Origin: Tessaracoccus lacteus
GTDB lineage: Bacteria; Actinomycetota; Actinomycetes; Propionibacteriales; Propionibacteriaceae
Assembly: GCF_029917005.1 (NCBI RefSeq)
Contig: NZ_CP123967.1
Location: 1,984,001-2,048,000, forward strand
Length of the DNA stretch: 64,000 nucleotides
Direction of reading: 5' to 3'
Position numbers and translations under genes: made by a program. This document shows positions 17,904 to 25,922 of this stretch, piece by piece (position 1 is the first letter of the stretch; each line of letters begins with the position of its first letter). The notes under the pieces were generated by a model, which saw only the letters and a list, made by a program, of their open reading frames with translations, was not told the DNA's origin and made no database searches.

Positions 17904-17915
17904 CTCAACGTTGAG
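17904..17915 (-). promoter_or_regulatory. Candidate LacI-family operator
   Basis: CTCAACGTTGAG is a perfect 12-bp palindrome with the central CG typical of LacI/PurR-family operators. It sits just before the lacI ribosome binding site, so binding would block its own expression. Confidence 0.6.
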
Positions 17916-17918
17916 TGT

Positions 17919-17954
17919 GTAGAACCATCTACGAACGAGCGTAGATGGTTCTAC
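17919..17954. promoter_or_regulatory. Nested inverted repeat upstream of lacI
   Basis: GTAGAACCATCTAC (17919-17932) and its exact complement (17941-17954) are separated by 8 nt. Each arm is itself a dyad, GTAGA-N4-TCTAC, so this is a pair of operator-like sites with centres 22 bp apart, two helical turns. It lies within the likely lacI promoter. A hairpin role in RNA is the alternative. Confidence 0.55.
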
Positions 17955-18087
17955 GAAGCACTGGCAAGAGCTCGCTTGTAACGATTCAATAACGGAGGAG
18001 CCGGGCCGGGCCGCTGTGGCGACAGGGGGCCAGACAGGACGAAAGTGCGCGGGCCAGAGCAGCGCTGCTAGACTGGCCGACGGTTCT

Positions 18088-18158
18088 GCGGATGTAGCTC
18101 AATGGTAGAGCCCTAGTCTTCCAAACTAGCTACGCGGGTTCGATTCCCGTCATCCGCT
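18088..18158 (+). tRNA. tRNA-Gly (anticodon TCC)
   Basis: 71 nt. The acceptor stem GCGGATG pairs with CATCCGC at 18151-18157, and the discriminator base is T. The anticodon loop CTTCCAA between CTAGT and ACTAG gives TCC. The T arm holds GGTTCGATTCC. CCA is not encoded. Confidence 0.97.
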
Positions 18159-18164
18159 CGAGTC

Positions 18165-18195
18165 GTCGGGCCCGGTCATTTCGGCCGGGCCCGAC
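18165..18195 (+). terminator. Hairpin between the two tRNA genes
   Basis: A perfect 11-bp stem, GTCGGGCCCGG (18165-18175) with its complement at 18185-18195, and a 9-nt loop. It follows tRNA-Gly by 6 nt and precedes tRNA-Pro by 5 nt. It may be a terminator or a processing signal; there is no T-run. Confidence 0.55.
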
Positions 18196-18200
18196 GCACA

Positions 18201-18273
18201 CGGGGCGTAGCGTAGTGGCTAGCGCGCCTGCTTTGGGAGCAGGAGACCGCAGGTTCGAGTCCTGTCGCCCCGA
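18201..18273 (+). tRNA. tRNA-Pro (anticodon TGG)
   Basis: 73 nt. The acceptor stem CGGGGCG pairs with CGCCCCG at 18266-18272, discriminator A. The anticodon loop TTTGGGA between CCTGC and GCAGG gives TGG. The T arm has GGTTCGAGTCC. CCA is not encoded. Confidence 0.96.
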
Positions 18274-18302
18274 CGAACCTCGGCTTTCGCGGAGGGAGTC
18301 CG

Positions 18303-19250
18303 CTACGAGGCCTGCAGCGGCTCCTCCTCCGACGATTCTGGCGCGGGCGAGGCCGCGCGTCGGCGGCGGCGAACGGACCGGACGACGAGGAACACCGCAA
18401 GTCCGGCCAGCCAGACAGGTGCGCTGGCGATGACCACCGTGAGCGCCCCGGTCAGCACCGCCGCCGCGCCGCGGATGCCGGAGGTGATCGCATCGGCGAA
18501 ACCCCACGACTCCCCCGCCGGGGTGACGATGTCGTCGGGCTCCACCAGCTCGACGGAGACGGTCGCCATGGCGGCCTGGCGCTCGAGATAGGTGATCTGG
18601 GCGTCGAGAGACTCGATCTCGCCGCGGACCCTGCCGAGCTCCTCCTCGATCGCGAGCATGTCGTCGACGTCCTTGGCAGCGTCGAAGAACTCGCGAAGCC
18701 GCGTCTCCTGGGCCTTGAGGTTCGCTAGCCGCGCTGACATGTCGACGTGCTCCTGGGTGACGTCGTCGGTGGACTCGCTCTGGTATCTGATGGTGCCCAG
18801 ATCCCCGACCTCGGCCACGAAGTCCTCGTAGGAGTCCGTGGGCACCCGCACTGTCACCCAGCCGCGCACCGCTGTGCCGTCGCCGACGATGTTGCCTGTC
18901 TCGTCGTAGTGGTAGATCCACTCGTCGCCGGAGGCCACCTGCATGCTGGAGACCGTGCCCTCGTGGCTGCGGGTGATCTCGCGGACCCGGTCGACGGCGT
19001 CGGCGGTGCTCGAGACCTCCAGCCGCATCGTCTTGGTCCGGATGACCATTGCCCCGGACTCCTCTTCTCCTCCCCCGGAGTCGCCCGTGTCGTCAGCCGG
19101 CATGTTGAGCGCCCCGTCGCGGGCGGGCTCGACCGCTGCTGAGTCGGACCCGGAGCCGGCGCCGGAGCCGGAGCAGGCCACGAGGGCGAGGGAACCGAGG
19201 ACGGCCAGCACGGCCGCCAACGCCCTCCGTATCGGTAGTGAACGCATCAT
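18303..19250 (-). CDS. DUF4349 domain lipoprotein
   Basis: 315 residues from an ATG at 19250 (an adjacent ATG at 19247 is equally possible) with GAGGAGG upstream. A basic N-terminus, hydrophobic core and lipobox LVAC (Cys26) indicate a lipoprotein. A Gly/Ser/acidic linker precedes a DUF4349-type domain with RVPTDSYEDFV and DVTQEHVDMSARLANL. A coiled coil of about 60 residues follows at 150-210. One transmembrane helix near 260-285 and an Arg-rich cytoplasmic tail end it. It is thus anchored at both ends. Function is unknown for the family; an envelope role is plausible. Confidence 0.85.
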   Translation of the reverse strand: MMRSLPIRRALAAVLAVLGSLALVACSGSGAGSGSDSAAVEPARDGALNMPADDTGDSGGGEEESGAMVIRTKTMRLEVSSTADAVDRVREITRSHEGTVSSMQVASGDEWIYHYDETGNIVGDGTAVRGWVTVRVPTDSYEDFVAEVGDLGTIRYQSESTDDVTQEHVDMSARLANLKAQETRLREFFDAAKDVDDMLAIEEELGRVRGEIESLDAQITYLERQAAMATVSVELVEPDDIVTPAGESWGFADAITSGIRGAAAVLTGALTVVIASAPVWLAGLAVFLVVRSVRRRRRAASPAPESSEEEPLQAS

Positions 19251-19339
19251 CGCGCCTCCTCGGGTCGGCACCAGGCAGACTGGATGGGTTCCTGACAGCC
19301 TACCCACAATATTCCCCTGGGGTTTCGTATCGCGGCTTG

Positions 19340-19762
19340 TCAGGCGTCCAGGCGTAGCAGGTCGGCCGCAGCCTTGCGGTGCCCGCCGGCCTCGTAACCG
19401 ACGACCAGCACGAGCGGGGCGAGCGACGTGATCAGCAGCGTCACGCCGACCCCGACCCCGGACAGCGACACGACGACGGCCAGCGCCATCACCACGACCG
19501 CGACGACGAACATCAGCAGGTGCAGGCCGTGGACGCGGCGGACAAGCGCGTCGTAGAGCACCGCCAGCATCCCGAAGGCCAGCAACGTTCCCGCGGCTGC
19601 GACCGCGACCGCCTCCAAGGTCCAGCCGTGTTCCTCGACCGCGGCGGAGACGGCCGTGACCGTCCCGACGATCACTTCGCCGAGCGTGATGATCATCAGG
19701 AGGGAGTAGCGCTCAGCGATGTGATGCGCGTGCCACGGAGATCCATGCCCAGGTGACCGCAC
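19340..19762 (-). pseudogene. Remnant of a low-temperature-requirement A (LtrA) membrane protein
   Basis: A frame of 140 codons begins with HHIAERYSLLMIITLGEVIVG, the conserved C-terminal-half motif of LtrA proteins, and continues with four hydrophobic spans. A full LtrA has roughly 380-400 residues, so most of the N-terminal half is missing. In frame upstream, a TGA lies close by near 19820, and the sequence 19763-19850 reads as membrane-protein-like only in another frame, pointing to deletion plus frameshift. A GTG at 19762 could start a short product but has no ribosome binding site. The flanking DUF222-HNH gene may have taken part in the truncation (inference). Confidence 0.65.
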
Positions 19763-19912
19763 ACAGCGCTGGAGAAGCCGATCAGAGGCGTCCAGACGTG
19801 GCCGAGCTCACATCCGCTTCACGCGATGCGTCAACTCCATGGGCCAGAACCTAGTGCACGTAGGGTTATCCACAGGATTCGTGCACCAGTTCTTTTTGTC
19901 GGTGGGGCCGCC

Positions 19913-19918
19913 TAGCCT
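19913..19918 (+). promoter_or_regulatory. -10 box for leaderless DUF222-HNH gene
   Basis: TAGCCT, 6 nt before the ATG at 19925. Confidence 0.45.
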
Positions 19919-19924
19919 TGGAGC

Positions 19925-21364
19925 ATGGGGAAGCAGGAGATCGCTAGGCAGGCGGCCGAGGGGCTGCGCGCGTCCCTACACGCCCGTCGGCAGGCGGACG
20001 CCAACCGGATCGGTTTCCTCTGCACGCTGGCCGAGGCCTATGAGGTCGAGTTCGACGAGGTCGTCGAGGCCCTCGCCTCGCAGCTGACGACGATCGGCGG
20101 TGCAGGGACGCCGCTGGTCTCCGAGTTCATAGGGCTGGAGCTCGGGCCCCTCCTCGGCTGCTCCGAACAGGCCGCGAACGGCCAGCTCGCCGACGCCCTT
20201 GATCTCAAGCACCGGCACCGCTCCCTGTACGACGCGGTGCAGGCGCTCGAGGTCGACGCGCACCGCGCACTGGCCGTCGCGCACCGCTGCCACGGCCTGT
20301 GCGAGGAGTCGGCCGCCGAGGTCTCGAGGCGCTGGCTGCGCCTCCAGCACCGCCTGACCTACTCAGGGTCGCTCAAGCTGGCGGAGCAGCTGATCATCGA
20401 GGTGGACGCCGAGGCCGCGGCCCGGGCAGAGGCCAAGGCCAGGGAGGGTCGCGGCGTGTGGCTGTGGCCGGCACAGGACGGCGTCTCCGCTCTGTCGGGC
20501 AAGCTGGACTCCCTCGACGGCCTGTACTTCGACGCCCAGCTCGACCGGATGGCGGAGCTGCTCGGGGAAGCCCACCCAGACCTGGATCGGGATCAGCTGC
20601 GGGCCAAGGCCGTCGGCGCACTCGCCCACCCGGCCTACGCGCTGAGACTCCTCCAGGGGGCGGCACAGCCCGCCCTGATCGACGAGGCGTCTCCCCACGA
20701 GACCCGTCTCCTGCCGACCGACGGCACCAGCGTGCCCGCCGACAACCGACCGCCTGCCGGCGCCGAGCCCACCCCTGAGGCGGACAAGGAGCAGGACGTG
20801 CCCGTGTGCCACGGAGAGCTGTGCGGCACCATCACGGTCGACCCGGCCGACCTGCGGCCGCAGGTCGACGTCGTCGTGCATATCCACAGCGATGCCGTCG
20901 GCACCCTGACGGGGGCCGCCCGCATCGAGCGCGCCGGGCACATCACCACTGCACTGCTGACCGAACTGCTCGGAGAGGGCATCGGCGGCGACGGTGTCGG
21001 GATCGCCGTCCGCCCAGTCATCGACCTTCCCGAGCTGCCGCCCCAAGACGGCTACCGGCCCAGCCCACGCATGCGCGAGGCCGTCCGGCTGGCCTTCCCC
21101 ACCGAGATGTTCCCGTTCTCCGACCGCGACAGCCGTTCCCTCGACATCGACCACACCGTCACTTTCGAACACGGTGCCCACTGGACGAAGGGTCAGACGC
21201 GGATCGGGAACCTGTTCCCGGTGCGTCGCCGCCCGCACCGCGCCAAGACCGCCGGGTCGTGGAAGCTGTATCAGCCGTCGCCGGGTGTGGCGTACTGGAT
21301 CAGCCCGCTCGGCTACCGCTACCGGGTCACCCACTGGGGGACCGAGTCCGAGAACGGGCCCTGA
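19925..21364 (+). CDS. DUF222 domain protein with HNH nuclease motif (13E12 repeat family)
   Basis: 479 residues. Residues about 10-300 are the helical DUF222 region (QALEVDAHRALAVAHRC, SLKLAEQLIIEVDAEAAARA), the part shared by mycobacterial 13E12 repeat proteins. The C-terminus has an HNH arrangement, DIDHT with His410, then Asn429 (RIGNLFP) and His438 (RRPHRAK), so the nuclease triad looks intact, although the zinc cysteines seen in many relatives are absent. The middle (260-300) is a low-complexity linker. This family occurs in many copies per actinobacterial genome and behaves like a mobile or intron-associated element. The gene lies beside a truncated LtrA gene. Confidence 0.85.
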   Translation: MGKQEIARQAAEGLRASLHARRQADANRIGFLCTLAEAYEVEFDEVVEALASQLTTIGGAGTPLVSEFIGLELGPLLGCSEQAANGQLADALDLKHRHRSLYDAVQALEVDAHRALAVAHRCHGLCEESAAEVSRRWLRLQHRLTYSGSLKLAEQLIIEVDAEAAARAEAKAREGRGVWLWPAQDGVSALSGKLDSLDGLYFDAQLDRMAELLGEAHPDLDRDQLRAKAVGALAHPAYALRLLQGAAQPALIDEASPHETRLLPTDGTSVPADNRPPAGAEPTPEADKEQDVPVCHGELCGTITVDPADLRPQVDVVVHIHSDAVGTLTGAARIERAGHITTALLTELLGEGIGGDGVGIAVRPVIDLPELPPQDGYRPSPRMREAVRLAFPTEMFPFSDRDSRSLDIDHTVTFEHGAHWTKGQTRIGNLFPVRRRPHRAKTAGSWKLYQPSPGVAYWISPLGYRYRVTHWGTESENGP

Positions 21365-21402
21365 CCGGGCAGGTCGTTCGACTTCGCGGGTCGGCGGCGT
21401 GC

Positions 21403-22701
21403 CTACGCACCCACCGACAGCCAGGCCAGGTCAAGGGGATCCGGTCTGGTGGTCAGCAGGCACATCAGCCGTCCCTCCGCGCCCTGGGCGCAGGCGGCGG
21501 CATGCAGGCCGCGCTCCGTCTCCCCCAGCCCCGCCGCATACAGCCGCGCCACGGCGACGTCGCGGCCACGCTCGCGGCGTCCGTCCGTGTGGATCCGCCC
21601 GTAGCTCAACCGGGCGAGGGCCTCGAGACCACGCTGGCCGAAGTCCCCGATAGGCCACCCGCCCGTGAGCAGTTCCGCGGGCGCGAGACCGTGCAGGGCG
21701 AGCAGGAGTGCGTCGTCCACTCCCCCACGCGACAGCACCTCCGCCGCTCCGCGCTGCGCCTGCTCCGTCAAGGGCAGGCCGACGTGGCTGGCGAGCAGGG
21801 AGGCGCACACGGACCAGGCCGTCGGCTCGTCCTCGTAGGCGCCGAGGGCCCAGTCGATCCGATCCAGCACGCCGTCGCTGAACGGGCCCTCGGCGAGCGA
21901 TCGGGCGGCGACGTACGCCCACACGTCATCCGATCCCTGTTCCTCAACGAGCCGTCGGCGCAGCACAGCGAGGTCCTCGTAGGCGCCGACCTCCACGAGC
22001 GTGCGGCCGCTCGGGCCCCACACCTCCATTGCGGTCAGCCCCTCCGGCGGGTAGACCTCGAACTCGCCGTCGACGTCCTCGACGGTGCCGTCGCCGACGA
22101 GCTGCACCAGCCCGTCAGGGGCGCTGATCTCGACGGCGCGGCCGGTGGGCACGTGACGCACGAGGGGCAGCCAGCCCGGCTCGGCAGGCACGTCCAGCAG
22201 CCCGCCGGGGAACGCCTCGTAGGTCCACGCGGCGCTCATGGCCTGGCGCGGCCTGAGGCTCAGCTCCTCATCCAACGGGTAGGACATGCCGGGCTCGCCG
22301 CCGGGCGTCGAGATCCCGCGCCGCTGGGTCAGCAGGCCGGGGCCGTGCTCCGACGGCAGCACGATCTCGGCTGTCGCCCCCGCATGCCAGCTGATCGGCT
22401 CGTTCTCGCCTCTCACCCACATGACGGGACCATGGACCGTGATGACGTCCTCGACGATGGACTCGACCGTCAGCTCGATGCGCACGCGACGCCCGGGGCG
22501 GATCCGGACGCTGGCCCTCGCCCCAACCTCGTGCTCGACGTCGATGCCGACGCCGTCGGACGACTCGCGGGGCGTCAGCCACCCCTGCCCGAACTCGATC
22601 CCCAGGCGCCGCAGCCGGCCCGAGCCGACGAGCTCCACGACGTCGGTGGTGATGCGGGAGTCGAAGACCTCGGGGGCGGCGCCGGATAGTTCGACAGTCA
22701 T
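21403..22701 (-). CDS. Unrecognised protein coupled to the GH65 phosphorylase
   Basis: 432 residues that I cannot place in a family. Residues 1 to about 240 look beta-rich (alternating short strands such as RVRIELTVESIVEDVITVHG, AEIVLPSEHG, FEVYPPEGLTAMEVWG). Residues 250-432 are helical, rich in Ala, Leu and Arg (DVWAYVAARSLAEG, DALLLALHGLAPAEL), possibly a helical-repeat domain. There is no signal peptide or membrane span, so it is probably cytoplasmic. Its ATG overlaps the GH65 stop (TGATG), and both lie downstream of beta-phosphoglucomutase, so the three are almost certainly made together. A role in sensing or binding the disaccharide or glucan is possible but unsupported by a motif. Confidence 0.8.
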   Translation of the reverse strand: MTVELSGAAPEVFDSRITTDVVELVGSGRLRRLGIEFGQGWLTPRESSDGVGIDVEHEVGARASVRIRPGRRVRIELTVESIVEDVITVHGPVMWVRGENEPISWHAGATAEIVLPSEHGPGLLTQRRGISTPGGEPGMSYPLDEELSLRPRQAMSAAWTYEAFPGGLLDVPAEPGWLPLVRHVPTGRAVEISAPDGLVQLVGDGTVEDVDGEFEVYPPEGLTAMEVWGPSGRTLVEVGAYEDLAVLRRRLVEEQGSDDVWAYVAARSLAEGPFSDGVLDRIDWALGAYEDEPTAWSVCASLLASHVGLPLTEQAQRGAAEVLSRGGVDDALLLALHGLAPAELLTGGWPIGDFGQRGLEALARLSYGRIHTDGRRERGRDVAVARLYAAGLGETERGLHAAACAQGAEGRLMCLLTTRPDPLDLAWLSVGA

Positions 22702-25208
22702 CAGCCCTCGTCCACCACGATCTCCTGGGGGTGCGACTCCGGCACGACCGCCTGGATCACCGACCCGTCCGGGCGACGACCTCCGATGAGCGGGTGACTG
22801 CCCTGCAGCGACTGCAGCCTTCCACCCTGGCCGTGCAGTTCAACCGACACAGGCAGGTCGGCCCCTACGACGACGGCCTCACCGCGCACCGACACCTCGA
22901 CAGGATCACCCTTCTCGAGCGTGAAGGTGATCTGCTCGGCCTCCAGCCGGACGCGGACGCGCGAGCCGCGGATGGCCAGCGGGAACGTCATGGACGGCCA
23001 GTCGTCCGGGAGCCGCGGATCGAAGGTGACCTGCCCGTTGTGGTCACGCATGCCGGCGAAGCCGTAGATCAGCGCGTTCCACACGCCACCCGTCGAGGCG
23101 ATGTGAACTCCGTCGCGGGCGTTGGAGTGCAGGTCGGCGAGGTCCACGTAGAGCCCGGACAGGAAGTACTGCACGGCCATGTCGTGATACCCGACCTCGG
23201 CCGCCATCACCGACTGGACGACGCCGGACAGCGTCGAGTCGCCCGTCGTGATCGGGTCGTAGTACTCGAAGTCGGCCTTCTTCTCCTCGCGGGTGAACTG
23301 GTCCCCCTGCAGGAACAGGGCCAGCACGACGTCGGCCTGTTTCAGCACCTGGAACCGGTAGATCACCAGCGGGTGGTAGTTGAGCAGTAGCGGACGCTTG
23401 TCGTCGGGCGTGTTCTCGAGGTCCCACAGCTCGGAGGTGAGGAACTTCTCGTCCTGGGGGTGGATGCCGAACGTCTCGTCGAACAGCACCACCATGCTCT
23501 CGGCGCACTGCTCCCACTCCTCGATCTCGTCCTCGGTGAGCAGCAGTGAGTGGCAGACCCGTTCGTAGGCTGCGGGGTCGGCGATCTGCATCTCCCGCAT
23601 CAGCATCGCGGCGCTGCGGAGGTTCGCGCGCGCCATCACGTTGGTGAACATGTTGTTGTTGACCACGGCGGTGTACTCGTCGGGGCCGGTGACGCCGTGG
23701 ATGTGGAACGACCTTGAGCCGTCCTTGTCCGAGCGCCAGAACCCCAGGTCGGCCCACAGCCGCGCCGTCTCCACCATCACCGGGGCACCGTCGCGGTACA
23801 TGAACCCGACATCACCGGTGAGGTCCCGGTACTTCGCGAAGGCGAAGGCCACGTCGGCGTCGATGTGGTACTGCGCGGTGCCGGCCGCGTAGTAGGCGGA
23901 CGCCTCCTCTCCGTTGATGGTCCGCCATGGGAACAACGCGCCGCGCTGCGACATCACCTGGGCCCTCTCCCGGGCCTGCGGCAGCAGGCCGACGCGGAAC
24001 CGCAGCACGTTGCGTGCCACGCGAGGGGACGTGTAGATCAGGAAGGGCACCAGGTAGATCTCGGTGTCCCAGAAGTAGTGGCCCTCGTAGCCGGAGCCGC
24101 TCAGCCCCTTGGCGGGGATGCCGAGCTGGTCGCTGCGGGCGGTCGCCTGCGCGAGCTGGAACAGGCACCACCGGACGGCCTGCTGGATGGCGGGCTGGCC
24201 CTCGATCTCCACGTCGCTCTCGCGCCAGAACTCGTCGAGCCACTGCTGCTGCTGGATGTAGAAGTGCTCGAAGCCGTGCTCCTGCACGCGGTCGAGCGTG
24301 CGGCGGCAGCGGTCGTTGAGCTCGTTGCAGGGCACGCCGCGCGACGTGTGGTAGGCCACGGCCTTGCTGACCGTGATCGGCACCCCCTCGCGGGCGTTGA
24401 CGCGGAAGACCACCTTGCCGAGGTCGTCCTCGACGGAGCTGACGGTCTCGAACTCGCTGTCGGTGTCGATGTAGTGGTCGGCACCGACCGCGAGCGTCAT
24501 GCCGGAGCGGGCCACCTGATAACCCATCACCGTCCGCTTGCCGTGCTGCCACTTCATCTGTGGGATCAGCACCCGCTCGGCCAGCTTGCCGGCGGCGCGC
24601 CGCGGGTCCCAGCCCTCGACGGAGCTGTCGGGGCGCCGGTAATCGGTGTACCCGTCCTGCCGGTTGACGATCTGCGACGCGATGACGACGGGCGCGTCGC
24701 CCTCGAGCAGCGTCACCTCGATCTGCATCAGCGCGAGGTGACGGTCGGTGAAGGAGACCATGCGCGACGTGCGGATCTGGACGCGCTTGCCGGCTGGGGT
24801 GCGCCAGACGATGTCGCGGGTGAGCCTGCCCTCGCGGAAGTCGAGGGCGCGCTCGTAGGAGTCGAGGTCGGCGACGTTGATGATGAGAGGCTCGTCGTCG
24901 ACGTAGACCTTCATCAGCATGGTGTCGGGGACATGCACGATGGTCTGCCCGGTGTGGGCGAAACCGAAGGCCTCCTCGGCGTGCTTGATGGGCCACGTCT
25001 CGTGGAAGCCGTTGATGAACGTGCCGTGCGCGTAGCTGGTGCGGCCCTCCTCCGGGTTGCCGCGCATGCCGAGATAGCCGTTGCCGACCGAGAACAGCGT
25101 CTCCGTGGTGCCGACGTCGCCCTCGTTCGGCTCGATCTCGACCAGGCGCCACTCGTCGGCCGGGAACCGGAGGCGGTCCATCGGGTCGGACGAGACCTCG
25201 CGGATCAT
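22701..25208 (-). CDS. GH65 disaccharide phosphorylase (maltose/trehalose/kojibiose type)
   Basis: 835 residues, usual for GH65. The N-terminal beta-sandwich begins ETLFSVGNGYLGMRGN, and the (alpha/alpha)6 barrel holds GHYFWDTEIYL and the general acid Glu511 in VTGPDEYTAV. It splits an alpha-linked glucose disaccharide with phosphate to beta-glucose-1-phosphate plus glucose. The next gene upstream, a beta-phosphoglucomutase, uses exactly that product, which supports an inverting phosphorylase. Exact substrate (maltose, trehalose, kojibiose or nigerose) cannot be read from sequence here. It overlaps pgmB by 4 nt (ATGA) and the downstream unknown gene by 1 nt, so all three are coupled. No transporter accompanies it, suggesting an internal substrate. 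Confidence 0.93.
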   Translation of the reverse strand: MIREVSSDPMDRLRFPADEWRLVEIEPNEGDVGTTETLFSVGNGYLGMRGNPEEGRTSYAHGTFINGFHETWPIKHAEEAFGFAHTGQTIVHVPDTMLMKVYVDDEPLIINVADLDSYERALDFREGRLTRDIVWRTPAGKRVQIRTSRMVSFTDRHLALMQIEVTLLEGDAPVVIASQIVNRQDGYTDYRRPDSSVEGWDPRRAAGKLAERVLIPQMKWQHGKRTVMGYQVARSGMTLAVGADHYIDTDSEFETVSSVEDDLGKVVFRVNAREGVPITVSKAVAYHTSRGVPCNELNDRCRRTLDRVQEHGFEHFYIQQQQWLDEFWRESDVEIEGQPAIQQAVRWCLFQLAQATARSDQLGIPAKGLSGSGYEGHYFWDTEIYLVPFLIYTSPRVARNVLRFRVGLLPQARERAQVMSQRGALFPWRTINGEEASAYYAAGTAQYHIDADVAFAFAKYRDLTGDVGFMYRDGAPVMVETARLWADLGFWRSDKDGSRSFHIHGVTGPDEYTAVVNNNMFTNVMARANLRSAAMLMREMQIADPAAYERVCHSLLLTEDEIEEWEQCAESMVVLFDETFGIHPQDEKFLTSELWDLENTPDDKRPLLLNYHPLVIYRFQVLKQADVVLALFLQGDQFTREEKKADFEYYDPITTGDSTLSGVVQSVMAAEVGYHDMAVQYFLSGLYVDLADLHSNARDGVHIASTGGVWNALIYGFAGMRDHNGQVTFDPRLPDDWPSMTFPLAIRGSRVRVRLEAEQITFTLEKGDPVEVSVRGEAVVVGADLPVSVELHGQGGRLQSLQGSHPLIGGRRPDGSVIQAVVPESHPQEIVVDEG

Positions 25209-25918
25209 CGCACCAGCTCCCCGAGATCCGCGACCACGATGTCGGCACCCGCATCGAGCAGCTCCTGCCTGCCGACGCCGCGGTCGACGCCGACGACGTG
25301 GGCGAAGCCGCCGGCGGCGCCGGCGGCGACGCCGGAGACCGCGTCCTCCACGACGATCGCGTCGTCGGGGTCGACCCCGAACAGCTGCGCCGCGCGGAGG
25401 TAGGTGTCGGGCGCCGGCTTGCCGGCGATGTTCTCGGCGTGCGCGACGTTCCCGTCGACGATCACGGGGAAGAAGTCCGTCAGATCCGCCGCCTCGAGCA
25501 CCGCGGGGGCGTTCTTCGACGAGGACACGACCGCCATCGGCACCGCGGCCGCGGCGAGCTGCTCGATCAGCGCCAGCGAGCCGGGGTACGGCGCGATGCC
25601 GTCGCGCTCGAGCACCGCGTTGAAGGCGTCATTCTTGCGGTTGCCAAGCCCGCAGATGGTCTCGAGCTCCGGCTCATCCCCCGGGGTTCCGAACGGCAAC
25701 TCGATCCCGCGCGACGCGAGGAAGTCGCGAACGCCGTCGTATCGGGGCTTGCCGTCGACGTGGCGGAAGTAGTCCTCGTCCGTGTAGTCGGCCTCGACCC
25801 CCCTGGAGGCGAGGAAGGCGTTGAACATGTCGCTCCACGCCTGCATGTGCACCTCGGCCGTGGGTGTCAGCACCCCGTCGAGATCGAACAGCACGGCACC
25901 GTATTCACGCATTTCCAT
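25205..25918 (-). CDS. pgmB: Beta-phosphoglucomutase (HAD superfamily)
   Basis: 237 residues. HAD motif I is FDLDGVL with the nucleophile Asp at the first position and the acid/base Asp two residues later. The cap signature HVDGKPRYDGV is typical of beta-PGM, motif II is VVSSSKN, motif III includes GKPAPDTY, and motif IV is VVEDAVSG. It converts beta-glucose-1-phosphate to glucose-6-phosphate, linking the coupled GH65 phosphorylase to glycolysis. The ATG at 25918 follows a TAGGCT box by 6 nt, so it is leaderless and heads the three-gene operon. A second ATG two codons on is possible. Confidence 0.93.
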   Translation of the reverse strand: MEMREYGAVLFDLDGVLTPTAEVHMQAWSDMFNAFLASRGVEADYTDEDYFRHVDGKPRYDGVRDFLASRGIELPFGTPGDEPELETICGLGNRKNDAFNAVLERDGIAPYPGSLALIEQLAAAAVPMAVVSSSKNAPAVLEAADLTDFFPVIVDGNVAHAENIAGKPAPDTYLRAAQLFGVDPDDAIVVEDAVSGVAAGAAGGFAHVVGVDRGVGRQELLDAGADIVVADLGELVR

Positions 25919-25922
25919 GAAG

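Noticed and set aside
17919..17954. The inverted repeat as a rho-independent terminator
   Set aside because: No gene ends there on either strand, no T-run follows, and each arm is itself a dyad, which fits protein sites better.
18088..18273. An integration (att) site at the tRNA genes
   Set aside because: No integrase gene and no repeated tRNA 3' fragment were found within the window.
19866..19874. A perfect DnaA box (TTATCCACA)
   Set aside because: It is a single copy with no dnaA or dnaN nearby and no AT-rich region, so not an origin.
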